DNA of 64,000 bases from Pictodentalium vernedei (taxonomy: Eukaryota > Mollusca > Scaphopoda > Dentaliida > Dentaliidae), in contig CM062290.1 of assembly GCA_031216915.1 (NCBI GenBank), positions 385,560,718 to 385,624,717 of the forward strand. The letters run 5' to 3'. Positions within the stretch are counted from its first letter, which is position 1. Each line of letters begins with the position of its first letter. A program made the position numbers and the translations under genes. Positions 1 to 12,457 of this stretch are shown here, one piece after another. The notes below the pieces were generated by a model. That model was not told the DNA's origin. It did no database searches and saw only the letters and a list, made by a program, of their open reading frames with translations.

Positions 1-2307
1 TACGGGCGAATATACAAGAATGTATAGACAAGTTATATTCGCCTGGGTACCGAAAGTAATGGAAACCTGGATTTAGAAATAGAATGAGCTATGATTAACA
101 GACTCGTCATGGACCGCCCCCGAAATAATTCTTTGTTTCTAAGGTCCATAACATACAATAATGCATCTGCCTAATAATACACTTATTATGCACGCGAACA
201 TTGAAATCCTGCATGTAATCATCTGAATACCAGTTAACTTACTAGACAGCCTTATAGGTACCCAAAGGCTAACAATTTATTGATGAGGAATCATTTGCTC
301 GTATATGACATATAGATAAACAACCACAGGAGACAAATGTGCCCATGAGGTCGCCATAGTACACGACCCAGACGCCAATCGAGAAGTCCTGAAATGCATG
401 TATATTCTTAAATGCATACAAGGCTTACGGGAAAAAAACCACGTCTTGTCCGGTAATCGCCTCTTAACACATTGGTGGTGGGGAGGGGGGATTCAAAATC
501 ATATCGAACCCCCCCCCCCTCCCCCCCTCTCACCCACATTACTTGAATTGTTCTTGTGTTAGTCATCAAATAGCATAGGAACCGCAAGGCTCCCTCATGT
601 CTGACCGACTTCATAATGAGGGCGGAGAAGGACATTAAGAACAAATACACCGTATTAACATAATAACTCACAAGAAACCATACCTGTTTGAAGAGAATAA
701 CCTCCTCTAACAAACGGTATCATGGCCGATAGGACAATTAACTAGCTGAAGTAGCTAAAGGTCTTCCTGTACGTGTTAAGACCATTAAAAGCTGATAACT
801 GAGGCCCAAGAAGCTCACTAAGGGGACTTACAACGCTAGCCATAGCTTATAAGTCTTCATCTATGTGAAGACAGATATATCGGTGTAAGTTGCGACCCTG
901 AAGGCTCAATTAATGGAGACTTACAATTATCGTTGCGCAGGGTAGGGAATGAAGAGCCGCTATATAAACAGCTCTGAATTCCCAATGAAACTGCAGTCCC
1001 AAGAGATAATAAATTCAGTTATGCCACTGAATAATACTGAAAAAAACTCTGAATTGTCTGATTTTAGCTAGGCTACTGTTGTGTGACAATAAGACCCAAG
1101 TCTATGACACCTAGGAAAAACAAACGGAAAAGCACAGTATCTTTTTCGGTCTTATTCCCAAAAGACAGCGGACAGAGCCTAACCCAAGAGATCGCTGTAA
1201 CAGTACATAAGGCTACTATGGCATCCACAATGACATAATTGTCTTGACGCCAAGGCATATCTCAGCCAATCTATGCACTATCCATCCGGATTCAGGTGAT
1301 AATAAAAAGCTGGAGAATAATTAGGACGATGTCTAAAGCTTTTCTTCAATAGGAAAGCTATACCTCCAGAAGTAAAGCCTCTCTTGGAAGATTTGTCTAA
1401 CAAGTATTCTTGTAAGGGGAGCTTGCTCGGGCTGATAGCAGGCCTGTCGAGACTACATTCTCATCCACTGATCTTCCGTAATTTATCCACTTTTGCGTGG
1501 TTGATAACCAACCGTCAAGTGGCAAGCAACCAAAATCTATTCTCGGCGATCTCAATTGTTCCCTTCAATAAGAGAGCCTTTACCGTCACTAGGAGCGACT
1601 CTCTTTGAAAGGAACTTCCATGATTAACGTCCAGTTTCTCGTCGTAAAGTTGATAATCTTCCGTCAACTGGCAAGCAATAGAGGTCATGTCCATCACCTG
1701 TATGACTTACAATGCTTACGGGAGGAGAAACTAAGGTCCTCCCTGCGAAGAAGCTTGTCTCGTCGACCTCAATTGTTCCCTTCAATAAGAGAGCCTTTAC
1801 CTCCACTAGAAGTGACCCTCTTCAAAAGGAACTTCCGTGATTAACGTCCAGTTTCTCGTGAAGATGATAACCTTCCGTTAATCGTCGGCATGGGGGGGGG
1901 GGGGGGTCTGATCTATAGCCTTGATCAGACCTATGCCCCTGTCCCTAGTCTGTATAATGACGATTTCCAGAGTAAATATAAGAGGGTTATTATACCCTCG
2001 CGAGACATTCTCATGATGCTTTCTTAGATGCAGAACGGCCTCGCTTACCCCAGTCTGCTGAAGTGTGTTGATGAGACAGCGACTTCAATAGCAGAGCACT
2101 GGAAGCTTCTTGTAGTCTGCTCCTATATCAACGCAAGCTTGTCATCAAATAGTAAATTTCCAGTAACCAGAGCGACTCAGAGAGAACTTTTCACCTTGTC
2201 ATCTATAAGTGATGATGAAGCAAGGGCAGTATCACATCTTACCAACTCCAAATTCCCTGTCCGTGCGGAGTTGTACGTGGCATACATGACTGCCCTGGAA
2301 ATAACTC

Positions 2308-2631
2308 TTAGCGAGGAACCATGTCCTCATATTTCTTTCCATTGAGACGTTGTGCCATAGCTCTGGTAAGGTGATCTGCATAGGACATGGTTCCAAGATT
2401 TGCTCTTTTCAATGAAATAGCACATTCCATTATTTCCGAGCATATATTAAATGATGCAGGTAGGGACATATTTACATCCCAGGCCTGCTCATCTAAACGC
2501 AAACTTATATTCAGATGGAACAATATTCTTACGAGGTTAAGACTTTTCATGGTCTTAAAGTACCCTTCTGTGAGAGATGGAGACTCACACTTTGTATCCC
2601 TCCTCTCACCATCCAAATGTTCCATCCGCAA
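2308..2631 (-). pseudogene. Gag-like relic of DIRS element D
   Basis: The minus-strand frame reads YADHLTRAMAQRLNGKKYEDM, aligning with YADHLTKALSLRLQGKEFQDI in the Gag-like frame of element B and with a similar stretch in A. Upstream in the same frame, 'MSLPASFN' corresponds to 'LSLPSSAS' of B. The frame is short and bounded by stops, so it is a relic. DIRS Gag proteins are poorly characterised; the assignment rests on position and on similarity between copies in this window. Confidence 0.65.
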
Positions 2632-5276
2632 ATATGATCAACTCCATCCAACTGAACGGATGACTGGACCAATGTAGCAACGTCAGATAGCTCACCATCG
2701 GAGTCTGTTAAACAGTAGTACTAGTCTCAAACGACTAGCTATCAACCCGAACCTGCAAAGTCAGATAGCTCGTCTGTGGTCATTAATAAAGCAAGGGAAG
2801 ATGCCATAGCTGCCACCGAATCCGAATGCAGTGTGGAAGAAGCGTCCCGAACCGAAAGCGTAAACAGGCATTCCAACTCACTGAAGTTTCTCGCACCAAA
2901 AACAGTCGACCCCGACTGCTGACGGAAAGGTGAAGGTTCTCCATCTCAGAGTCTGTCCCAGAACTCGCCGAGTGTTCCGTTAGAAACCTGTAAGCATCTA
3001 TCCCTTATCGTGCATATCCATGGAAGAAGAGGAAGCCGTACCACAGCCAACCCCGGCTGAAGTGCGGAAGAAGATTCGCGACTCGTCACATACAACACAG
3101 AACAGTCGTCCTCGGCTGTTAATGGGACGAAAAAACACTCTGCACTCGCGATCTGTCCCCAGATCTCGCAGAGTATCCCGCTTAGAAACTTCTAGACTAA
3201 TCCTCTTTTGTGCACTTCCATGTAAGTAGAAGCCTCCATAACTGCCGCCGGCCCCGGCTGCAGTGTGGAAGGAACGTTTCGATGCATGTTCTGACTCAGT
3301 ATGGTTTCTCACAACAGACAGAGTGGACCCCGACTGTTAACGGGATGGAGAGGGTTCTCCAAATGGAAATCTGACCCCAATCTAGCCGAGCATCCTGTTG
3401 AGAAACTTCTGGCTTCTTCTACATGCACAATTGACCTAGCATCTCATTGATCGATGCTTCGGATCGCTAGCTATCGGATAGCCCGACTTCAAGGGCAAAG
3501 AATGGCTCCGTCTTCGCGCAGCTGACTGGATATCTGAAGTCGGGTTGCTAGGCTGCGCTCGTGTGTGCTTAATAACAGTGGAGGAAGCCGTGACTGAAGC
3601 CAAGACGGAGCGTCCAGAGCGGCGGGCAGACGTATGCTCCACCTTGTGCAAGTTTGTCATAACAACATTTCGCCCCAAATGTTGTTGGGTTAGAGAGGGA
3701 CCTCTCCCTCTCGCGGCCTCATCGACCTCGCCGAGCCTCCTAACAAGAAAACTTAATTTCGGCTTGTGAAACGTAGCGGAGGAAGCAGTGACTGAAGCCA
3801 ATCGGGCTGCAGACTAATGTTGTTAGGTTAGAGAGGGGCCTCTCCCGCTCGTGGTCTATTAGACCTTCCGAGCCTCCCAACAAGAAACTTGTTGATTTCC
3901 TCCCTATTTCTGTTGTCACTGGGTGAGCTTATTGATATTTAAGTGCTCGCTCTACCCACATCTACACTTCCTTCGACCGCAACAGACTTACCCGGTGTCA
4001 CGGCTCCCACGGATGGAGTAACCGCTTCACCGGTCGAGCTAGCTGCTTGCAAGAGATTAAGAACACTAACTAGAGGCCTTATCCCTTGCATATCATGAGC
4101 ACTGCAGCTAGCTCTATTTGCTCAACGGAGCACAATGACAGTAGCACACTTGGATGGGTGACACAATATCATCACCATGTTCATGTTCCTCTGAAATAGA
4201 AACTGAAAAAATGAATTATAACACGGTGAGAGGCCTGGCCTAAGAACCTCACTGCCAACAACGTACCATGACACCCGTCTCCAACATTAGTCACACCAGT
4301 GAACACAAGTATGACAAGAGTCTGCAGAGGTGCATCGACTAAAGTCGATATCACTCTTCCAAACTCCACAACAAAATATATAATTAAGATACATGAATAA
4401 TAGCAATCAAAATTAAATTCAAAATATTTTTTGCAAAATTTTTTTTTCAAAAAATGCCTAAGTTCCCAAAGGGAACATTAAGAGACCAAAGGCATCCCAA
4501 TAGAGTCTAAGTGTGGACAAAATCCAAATTTATTAAGCTACTCTACCGGAATAATAATCCATGCATCCTACAGTAATTCTACAGTAACAGAATATAAAAT
4601 ACTACCTATATATGAGGATGTTGTCAATGTAAACAACATCAATGAAAAAAACGGAAACAAGACATCAGGTACACAAAAAGGATAAAGTCAGAAACCAATT
4701 TAAATGCTACCAGATGCAAAGAAAAATTGTGATACGAAGAAAAAAACGAGACATTGGATAGAAGATGCAAGACTAAATGACCTAACACTCCTAGGGTGAG
4801 GATGCAACCATGGAAAAAAACAGAATAAATATTCTGTAATACATGTTAAACTCCCAAGAAATTTAATAAAAAATTTCAATAAAAAATAGGCAAAAAGCTT
4901 AAGAGTTTAACAAGAAGGGTTCATGGAAGGATAGGGAAGGAATACTTAACAAACAGGAATAATCATTATCAAAAATGATGACGTCAGGCTTATGTCCCGA
5001 AATTGAGAAACATGAAATAATTTTATAATTATTATAAAGTTACAGCCCTGAACGTCTAAAACCACAGCTGAACACTTCCATCATCCAATAACAGCCTTGG
5101 ATCCACCAATTCTTGCACTGATTTCTGTCTGGCATCCTCAAAAAAGGAGATTTTAAAGCACAGATGTCAGTTCATTGTTGCTGACTTTTGGGCCAAACAA
5201 AGAATGATGTTTGTGCTAATTCTGGTCACTTCCTGGTGGCTGCACATGCGCAGAGAGTAAAAGTATGGAGGACCTG

Positions 5277-6524
5277 TAGGGCTGCACGGTATTTCCATAT
5301 ACCGGTAATACCGGTATTGAAATCTTAACCGGTTAAATATCGTCCATTTTTTTTAATACCGGTATATCGTCTGTGACGATATTCATTTCGAGCCGCGATT
5401 TTTGGTGACAGACATTTTCCGTAAAAATTATTTAATCTCACAGCTGATTGAAAAAAGTGTATATAAACAGAAACTTTGAAAGCAGTTTGTTTGTTTTTTA
5501 TCAATACACTTCATGTCCTTGTACTAGTAAAATATTCTCCCACAAGCTGTTTTATTTTTGTTTCTCCGATGACATGGGTAAGTACAGATTTTCCCCAAAC
5601 AGTATGGCTTCGAACGTAAACCGTGAAGAATGATTACCGTATTTCCAATAATAATGGCTTTTGTTGGACCGGGAAATTTCTTGTTTAATACTAATATTTC
5701 CTCCCACTTCATTGCACTTCTCACAATTCCAAGCGCGGCAGTAATAAATATTATTTTATTACCGGCACACTTGGAATGTGCTTTTCAATATGAACAAATC
5801 GCATATGTATTAATGAACCCACAATTCCAAGCACTGCAGTAATGAATATTCATTTTTGTCAACACCAGTTCGCACGTGTTAATGTTTTGAAAAGTAGGTG
5901 AACGTTTTGATCTAAAAACACTAATAAAACTATACAGGGAATAATATTGTTTATTTTCACTTTGTTAAGAGTGATTTAATATTGAAATATACATCGCCAG
6001 CATTCACTCACTGCAAGAGGTGGTTTACCGGCACATCAAAACGTGCCTATCAAGCATGTGCATTTCGGCTGTTTGTGATACCACGTGACAAAACTGACTG
6101 CTTTCATTTGTGGAAAAGTGTACAAACTCCTAGCGGCGTCCTGCTTAACCAGTACATGGCAAATGCCCTCTAGTGGTGATCTATTCACATGTACACGACA
6201 AAATGCAGGTTAAGCGTTAATGTTTTGTAAAGTGATGGATCAAATAGTATATATTTATTTGAAATTATCGACTCAAAATAAACGATATTTATTGTGCCAT
6301 CATGAAGTTTATTTCCAAATATTTATACAAGAGTGAATTAAGACAAGTTAGGCTTATTATTTCAATGCTTTTAAAACGTAATTATCTGACTTTGAATGTC
6401 AAAAAATACTGGGACAATTTGGGTGAGAATCTAACATGTTTTGAACTTGACGATATACCGGTATATCGTGATATTTTTTAAAATACCGTTACCGGTATTG
6501 AAATCCAAATATCGTGCAGCCCTA
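5277..6524. mobile_element. hAT-like MITE nested in DIRS element D (1248 bp)
   Basis: The terminal inverted repeats are TAGGGCTGCACG at the left and CGTGCAGCCCTA at the right, followed inward by ACCGGTAATACCGG-type subterminal repeats on both sides. The 8 bp flanks AGGACCTG (5269-5276) and AGGACCAG (6525-6532) are a target-site duplication with one mismatch. Removing the element restores the right terminal repeat of DIRS element D. No transposase frame is visible. TAGGG-type ends and 8 bp duplications are hAT hallmarks. Confidence 0.9.
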
Positions 6525-6660
6525 AGGACCAGATAGGACTGCTAATTTTCATTTTTTCAAGAAAATTTGGGGGATTGGGGGGGTTCAAACTTTGCATTTG
6601 GCCCTTGATAACTTTGAGTTTGCACCAGCTAGTCTGGGCCATTGGTTTATAGTATAAAAA

Positions 6661-6884
6661 TATTGTTATTCAAATGTTCTTCAATTTTTGTCCCCAAAAC
6701 ATGGTTTCGGACACCCTCACTGGAAGGAGCTTGTCCCAATGAAAGTTTAAAAACAAGTTTTGGAGATGCGAAATGAAAATCTTTAGTTATTCAATATATT
6801 TTTGGGACTAGTGTCATCCTCTACTTGTGTTGGGTAAAGACTTGAAATAAGACATTGCAAACCATTCTTCAAGAATACTCATAC
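6661..6884. other. EIF2A intron remnant, 224 bp
   Basis: This short stretch lies between the right end of DIRS element D and the exon donor at 6884. It contains a piece resembling the palindromic MITE core ('TTTTTGTCCCCAAAACATGG') around 6690-6760, and otherwise nothing recognisable. Confidence 0.4.
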
Positions 6885-7059
6885 CCATTGCCAACTCGAA
6901 GTCGTGGAGATGTTGTCGCTGTAATAATATGTTCACCATCAGGACTCCACTGGAAATAGGTTGAGTCTGGGGCTTCTAGATGGCTAACCAGTTTCTTCTT
7001 AGCGACATCCCAGAACTCGAGGTTTCCTCGAAGATTTCCAAATCCAGCAAGACACAAGA
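6885..7059 (-). CDS. EIF2A: EIF2A internal exon (fifth in window)
   Basis: This exon encodes 57 complete codons of eIF2A, with LCLAGFGNLRG, WDVAKKKLVS, DSTYFQWSPDGEHIITAT and PRLRVGNG readable in order. These are the most conserved propeller blades of the family. The exon starts after a TTTTGAC acceptor, so the intron ends in AC rather than AG; no AG lies nearby, and the frame is closed by a stop just upstream. The donor is AATGG/GTATGAGT, a good U2 site that leaves two bases of a Gly codon. The next exon must lie left of the window, because positions 1 to about 6660 are occupied by a DIRS-like element. Confidence 0.93.
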
Positions 7060-7449
7060 GTCAAAACAGTTAAGAACATATATATTTAAATTTTATAGTA
7101 AATTTCCATTCTTATTATACCTACCACAATTGTTTACAACAGGCTTGCACTACAGTGGAAGTCCCTAACTCGGAAATATATTCTCTATTTATTCTTTCCC
7201 AAGTGATTTGGGAAAGAAAAAGTGGTGCAAAAGCACTAAGGAAACATAAGCCAAAACTGGGTCGAGTGTGACCGGCGCACACCCAGTAGGGGACACTCTT
7301 TCTCGGTACTAATCCACGGATTCTGGTACCAGTGTGCAGACGTATAACGAACGTGTCATTCTATTTGAATCTGCCAACACTGAAGTTATGTGATCTGCAG
7401 GGAGGAAGGATTCTTACCCAAATTAGAAGACGGGAGGGCCTCCAGGAAA

Positions 7450-7530
7450 ACAATTGTGGTAGGTATAATACTATAAAATTTAAATTTATTACCAACCATC
7501 TCACAATTGTTTACAACAGCCTGAATAGAC
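7450..7530. repeat. internal complementary region of DIRS element E
   Basis: The reverse complement of this stretch reads as the right terminus of E (CTGTTGTAAACAATTGT) joined to the left terminus (TTTAAATTTTATAGTA and CCTACCACAATTG). This is the internal complementary region expected of DIRS elements, which templates formation of the circular DNA intermediate. Confidence 0.75.
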
Positions 7531-7778
7531 AATAGGAGGAGGGAAACACATAACCAACCCCCACATAACCCGACTGCACTGGAACCATAGACAGAAGAAG
7601 AGTACCCACGTCAATAAAACCATAGCATCACAAACATTAGTAAACGACAATGAGAGATGAGGCGTATGGCTATGTGTGACAAAAGCACAGGGCTGGAACT
7701 GACCCTGAAAGAATAGCCTAATGGCTAGGGTTGATAACAACCTGAGCAGAAGAAAGAGAGCATAAAGAAAAAAGGTCC

Positions 7779-8295
7779 TCAGACTGCACCTGCAACTGAC
7801 GCAGGTAGAAGGTGGAGAAAGTAGAAGCATTTCTCCAGTGCCTGCATAACATCCGACAACTTGACGGAGTTAGCATAAGTCCAGGAGGTAGACAATGTAT
7901 GCACCCCGTGTGCAGAAATGTGATTGGTAATACAATCGTCAGTCGCTAGATAAGCATATGATGCACAAATAGCAAGACTAATATCCACCTAGAAATGGAC
8001 TGAGGAGAGATCTTCTGTCGAACAGGGAAAAGAGACAGAAAGAATCGTTTCCTGCCCTTCCTAATAAACTGTGTCCGGCTGATGTAAATGTGAATTGCAT
8101 GAACCAGACAGAGCAAAGGGTGATTACCTTCAACAGAAGGAAGAGCCCTGATACATATAGGAGGCAGAGAAGAGTCTGGTATCTGCTTCTTGGCCAAAAA
8201 GGAGCAATCCGTGGTAAAAGTCATCAGAAAAGCCATCCTGTATGTGAGAAAATGCATATCCACCTGGGATAATGGTTTGAATCCCCCCCCCCCCC

Positions 8296-8338
<43 letters not shown>

Positions 8339-8905
8339 GCAAAGCAGCACACACGAAAGATTCCATCTTGGGGTCAGCTGCAAAACTCTAAGCTTTTTCA
8401 AAGAAAAGTGCTGAATAAGCTTGGAGAGGTACGGATTAGTGCCGGTACAACGCTTTCCCACATACGAAAAAGGTCTTCCCAAAAGCGTAGACCTGCAACC
8501 CTTGATGTTAACAGGTTGGAGACTCCAAAAATCAAACAGATATACCAGAAACTCTGCAATCTATGAAATCGAAGGATCAGCATAATTAACTGAGTGATCA
8601 GCACACCATCGACAGAAGACCTTCCACTTTGCTGTATAGACTAAACCAGTGGAGTGCTGCCTTGAAGAAGAAATGTACTCCACTGCTTGTCTTGAAAAAC
8701 CTATACAGAGGAGACAGGACCGGACAAAAGATATGTGTGAAGGCACAATGAAGTCGGGTCTATGTGAAACCTTCTCGGGTGACCTTGACAAAGAAGGTTG
8801 CAATGCAACATAGAGGGAGACATACCAGGACCGCCACAAAAGAGAGCGGAGCTGATTGATCCACACCCGCTGAGGGTGATGGAAGCAATCAGAATGATTC
8901 AACAA
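7779..8905 (-). pseudogene. tyrosine recombinase relic of DIRS element E
   Basis: Three minus-strand frame pieces reconstruct a DIRS tyrosine recombinase: an N-terminal part with AKWKVFCRWCADHSV (8905-8561), a middle part with RVLQLTPRWNLSCVLL and QFIRKGRKRFFLSLFP (8482-7946), and a C-terminal part with ISAHGVHTLSTSWTYANSV (7988-7779). The catalytic HxxR box reads HGVH here, so the conserved Arg is lost. A poly-C plus (CA)n tract at 8284-8337 interrupts the middle of the domain. The elements A and B versions align throughout. It is clearly inactive. Confidence 0.85.
8284..8337. repeat. poly-C / (AC)n microsatellite inside YR relic
   Basis: About 16 C residues are followed by about 19 AC dinucleotides. 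The tract lies inside the recombinase coding region of element E and translates as a run of Val/Cys followed by Gly, which is foreign to the protein. Confidence 0.95.
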
Positions 8906-9189
8906 TTGCAGGTTCGTATCTTAGCTAGAACCTGAGGCAGAATCGGAACCAGCGGGAAGGTGTAGCCGACTAGACAGTTCCAATCAAGTGACAGAGCGTC
9001 CACGTCGAAAGCCAGAGGATCTGGACATGGGGACACAAAAGTGTCCACCTGATGGCTCCAACGAGACGCAAAACAGATCGATGGGGGGATGACCCCAGAG
9101 ATCGCAAAGCGACTGGAACACTGCTCACTGAAGCATCCTTTTGGTGGAAATGACCCTGCCTCGTCAGGACAGGGAGTCGGTTAGGACGT

Positions 9190-9580
9190 TCAGACGATCA
9201 GGAATATGATGAACCAGCACCCCGGAGTGGTCGTATCATCGGACAAAAGAAAGACCAGACGTTTCAAAAGGTGGGGGATCCAATGCCAGAAACTCAGAAG
9301 AAGAGCAAGAAGCTCCTTCTGGTTGATGTGAAGATCTGCCTGATCCTGGTCCCAAACACCATGAAGGGAAAGACCTAGAGGATCCAATGTCGTGCCCCAT
9401 CTGAGATCGCTGGCATCTGTCGTCAGAACACGATCGGACGTGGTCAAGTCCAATCCATTGAACATTCATCCAAGGAAGAAGGTGACGACTGAGAGATGCT
9501 GGTAACTGAAGCACCAGATCATGAGGATCGACATTCGGCCTCCAACAACTGAGCAGAAAGTGTTGGGAGAGGTCTGACAT
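9190..9580 (-). pseudogene. RNase H relic of DIRS element E
   Basis: The frame ending at 9190 reads VLTTDASDLRWGTTLDPLG, WDQDQADLHINQKELLALL and FLLSDDTTT, matching the retroelement RNase H core with Asp (TDAS), Glu (NQKE) and Asp (LSDD). It aligns with TDASQTGWG, HINIKEM and ILSDNTT in element B. A one-base shift separates an overlapping frame at 9236-9580. Confidence 0.82.
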
Positions 9581-9589
9581 ACAGCCAAC

Positions 9590-9790
9590 CTAAAGGAATG
9601 AGATCGTCACCAAACTGCAGAGACCGAACAACCAGAGAATACTCTGAGTTGTCGAGGACATGGACTGGGTCAGAGTCAGAGCAAAAGCCGAGAGGATCAC
9701 TGACCTCACCTGGGGAACTGCCACCATATTCAGCTGAGTACGAAAGTCCATTCCCACATGACAAAAAGACTGAGAAGGGACCAGACATCC
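9590..9790 (-). pseudogene. RT C-terminal remnant of DIRS element E
   Basis: The minus-strand reading CHVGMDFRTQLNMV corresponds to THLGMSFETHNNLV of the RT thumb/connection in element B, and FGLCSLVTIS to IGLCGAAADL. The upstream RT palm, with DLKDAY and YLDD, is not found; the sequence passes directly into Gag-like material, which suggests an internal deletion. Confidence 0.6.
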
Positions 9791-9799
9791 CTTACAGGC

Positions 9800-11550
9800 A
9801 TCAGTGTGAGTAAGATGCATGAGCACCTTAGAAATCACATGCAAAGGAGCCTGTATGTCATCAAACTTATCTGGAGGCAGATACACAGGCAAGTCTGAAA
9901 CGATGTGATCCGAGTGAGAAAACATGCCCAGTATCTCTCTGGATAAACCCAACAGGGACTCCAAAGTCGCCATAGGAATAATGGTAGACTTGGGCTTGGA
10001 AAGCCAGAGGGAGGAGTCCTGATCTGGCAGGCCGACGGATTGTCAGAATCGTAGGTGACAAAAAGGTATCAGCCCTAGTGAAGAACGAAGTCTTCATAGC
10101 CTTGGAATTCAGCTTAGAGTCCAATGCTGCAAATGCTTCGACCACCTGTACCGACTGGTACGATCGAAGGTGCCCAGAAGAAGGTTGATCCACAGGCTGT
10201 AGGCACTCGTTCAATGATCGCGGCCTGGCTTAAACCTCCGACTGGTCTGGCGGTGCAAGCTACGGAAGGAATTCAAACACAAAGTCAAGAGCCGCCTCCA
10301 AGTCAAAAGACTGATGGCTCTCAACGACGGGTGTGTCTGACCCATCTTCAGAGTCGGAAGACACATAGCCCATCTCAGGCATACCAGCCGAAGTCTCCCA
10401 TGGTGTAGGAACACCGGGGAGATCAGAAAGCGGACTGCTTCCAATCCCAGGAGACGGTGCCGCCAAGGACATCTGGAAACTACCAGTAGACTTCTGAAGG
10501 CAACGGGAAGGCTCTTGGAAAGAACCTATGTCAGCAAGGAGAGGCCGCCCTAAGCTCACAGCCCAAATCGGCCAGTCCAGCGTGGGAAGGACCAGCCAAA
10601 GTGGCTTCACATCTGACCCTCCTCACCAGCAAAGGGTCACGATCCTCAAGAACACCCGATGCAGAAAGCCGAAACATCCGAAGGCAGATGCTGATAGGGG
10701 TATGAATACCCTGCGGATCTGGAGTGCGGGAACTCAGGAGAGTTGCCGTGGACCTCTGAGGGACAGAAGGTCCAGGCTGCACAGATTGTGCTGGTTCCGC
10801 TAAACTGGCTGAAGGACCAGAATGCGTGGATGAAAGCGCAGCAGAGTTCATGGTGACCCCCACCATGGACATTTGACTCCAAAGCAAAACCTGCTTGGTC
10901 TGACAGCTGGAAGGCCGAAGCAGAGGAATCGGCCGGCAACCACATCCGACTTCGCCAAGTTGAAGTCAGGGAAGGTTGAGGCCAAGAACCCACGTCACCC
11001 CTGCAGGGATAAGCTGAGGCTGGCTGAAAAGGACACCGATGACATCACCGATGGAGCAGCAGCAGGAGTGGATACATCAGTAGCTGTTGGCAAAGGCGGA
11101 AAAGAGAAGAGAGCAACTGAGCTTGGCTCCAAAGGAGGAGTTACAACCCCAGTGACAGCCTCAGATGTTGATTGGATGGGACAGCAGTATCGGAACCAGG
11201 CATTTCTTTACCAGAAAGTCAGCAGCTACCGCATTATCTACCGCTAGAAAAAACTGCAAAACCTCCACTGAGGGGGTAGAACTCTCGCCAGACAGTCGGC
11301 TCAGGAGGCCCCGAATGACCGCTTTCCCCTTCCACAGGCATGAGAGGAATGGCGCTTGCCCGAACTACACGATAGATAGATTGAAGCCCAAAAGGTGGAA
11401 GACCACACTTCCCACAGGTCTTTAAACAGAACACCCATATAAAGTGGAGCATGAATAATGGGAAACTTTAACATGCTAAGGCAACAAAAATCACCCGCAA
11501 GGTATCGTCCTAGGCATATCTGGTGAGAGCAATGGGAAGATGAACACAAA
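9800..11550 (-). pseudogene. Gag-like region of DIRS element E, degenerate
   Basis: Several overlapping minus-strand frames (for example 10610-10260, 10887-10531 and 11452-11234) are rich in Ser, Pro and acidic residues, including MGYVSSDSEDGS. They occupy the Gag position of the element. None can be followed through without shifts, and no zinc-binding motif was identified. The call rests on position in the element. Confidence 0.4.
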
Positions 11551-12213
11551 GAAAAAATAAATCAGGACACCCCTAGCTACCAGAGTGAGGTGGCAGGAAA
11601 CAAAGACCCGACGGGAACCGAAAAGCACCCCAACAGCCAAAAAAGGGAACTGGCAGAAATTCGACCCTCAACAGAGGGGAGAAAAGCTGCCACAACAGCC
11701 CCCAGCTGACACCTAACCCATAGGGTTAGCATAAATGAACAAGAGACTGAAACAGCGCAAAATCGGTATAGAGATATGTAACAAAAAATACGGTGCATAA
11801 TCGAGAGAATATACAAAAACACAGCCCTGTATGTCTGGATTGTGAAGAAATAGCTATGAGTCCTCAATTCAGAAAAGGAACATCGTCAACATCAAGTCAA
11901 AAGGTATCACTGTTGATGAGCAAAAAGATAAGCATCTTCACAAGATGGCGGAAGAAAAAAGAATGACATGTTGGTTATACGTCTGCGCACTGGTACCGGA
12001 AGCCGTGGATTAGTACAAGGAAAGGAGTGTTCCCTACTGGGTGTGTGCCGGTCACACTTGACGTAGTTTTGGCTTACTTTTTCTTGGTGCTTTTGCACCA
12101 CTTTTCTTTCCCACATCGCTTGTGAAACAAAATAGAGGGTGTAATTCCGAGTTAGGGACTTCCACTATAGTACAAGCCTGTTGTAAACAATTGTAAGGTA
12201 GGTTGATAAGAAA

Positions 12214-12457
12214 TTCCAAGCAGCCATTAAGATTTATGACTAAGACAATTTACCGGATGGACTGAAATTTTTTTTCTAAAATTTGAGTTTTCATAATCAC
12301 ATCACACCTTCCCATTGTCCTTTACTTTTGTGAGAGGTTTTGTGAAAATTTTCACTATTTTTCAGATGAACAAAGGGACAAGAAACCTGGATTTAAGATG
12401 CATCTGAAGGGGAGGGGGTCGTAAAAATTATAGTTTACAATCACTGAAGGCACAATA
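12214..12457. other. intronic stretch without recognised features
   Basis: This AT-rich intron sequence lies between DIRS element E and the pogo-like MITE. I see no gene, repeat family or motif in it. Confidence 0.4.

Larger units (their letters stand above)
1..6660 (-). mobile_element. DIRS-like element D, non-autonomous, right part only
   Basis: The right end (about 5120-5276 and 6533-6660) matches the right inverted terminal repeat of elements A and B, including 'GTGTCTGGCATC'-like, 'CATGCGCAG', 'TTTGGGGGATTGGGG' and 'CCAGCTA-GTCTGGG' blocks, ending near AGTATAAAAA. The repeat is split by a hAT MITE. Internally only Gag-like remnants are recognisable (about 2300-4450), with no reverse transcriptase or recombinase. 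Positions 720-1260 carry repeated 'AAGCTCACTAA-GGAGACTTACAA' modules also seen in element C. The left end lies outside the window. A poly-C/poly-G stretch sits around 480-535. Confidence 0.75.
7085..12213 (-). mobile_element. DIRS-like retrotransposon E, decayed (5.1 kb)
   Basis: Inverted terminal repeats of roughly 250 bases: the left one runs from about 7085 through ACAATTGTTTACAACAGGCTTG and 'AGTGGAAGTCCCTAACTCGG', the right one is its complement around 11960-12213. A complementary internal copy of the joined ends lies at 7450-7530. Coding relics on the minus strand run Gag-like (11550 to about 9800), the C-terminal part of RT (9790-9590), RNase H (9580-9190) and tyrosine recombinase (8905-7779). 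The RT palm with its YxDD motif appears deleted. E belongs to a different family from A-D. Confidence 0.82.

Noticed and set aside
1384-1844. Overlapping small frames on both strands near the left edge
   Set aside because: They fall in decayed DIRS element D, contain no recognisable domain and overlap each other on opposite strands.
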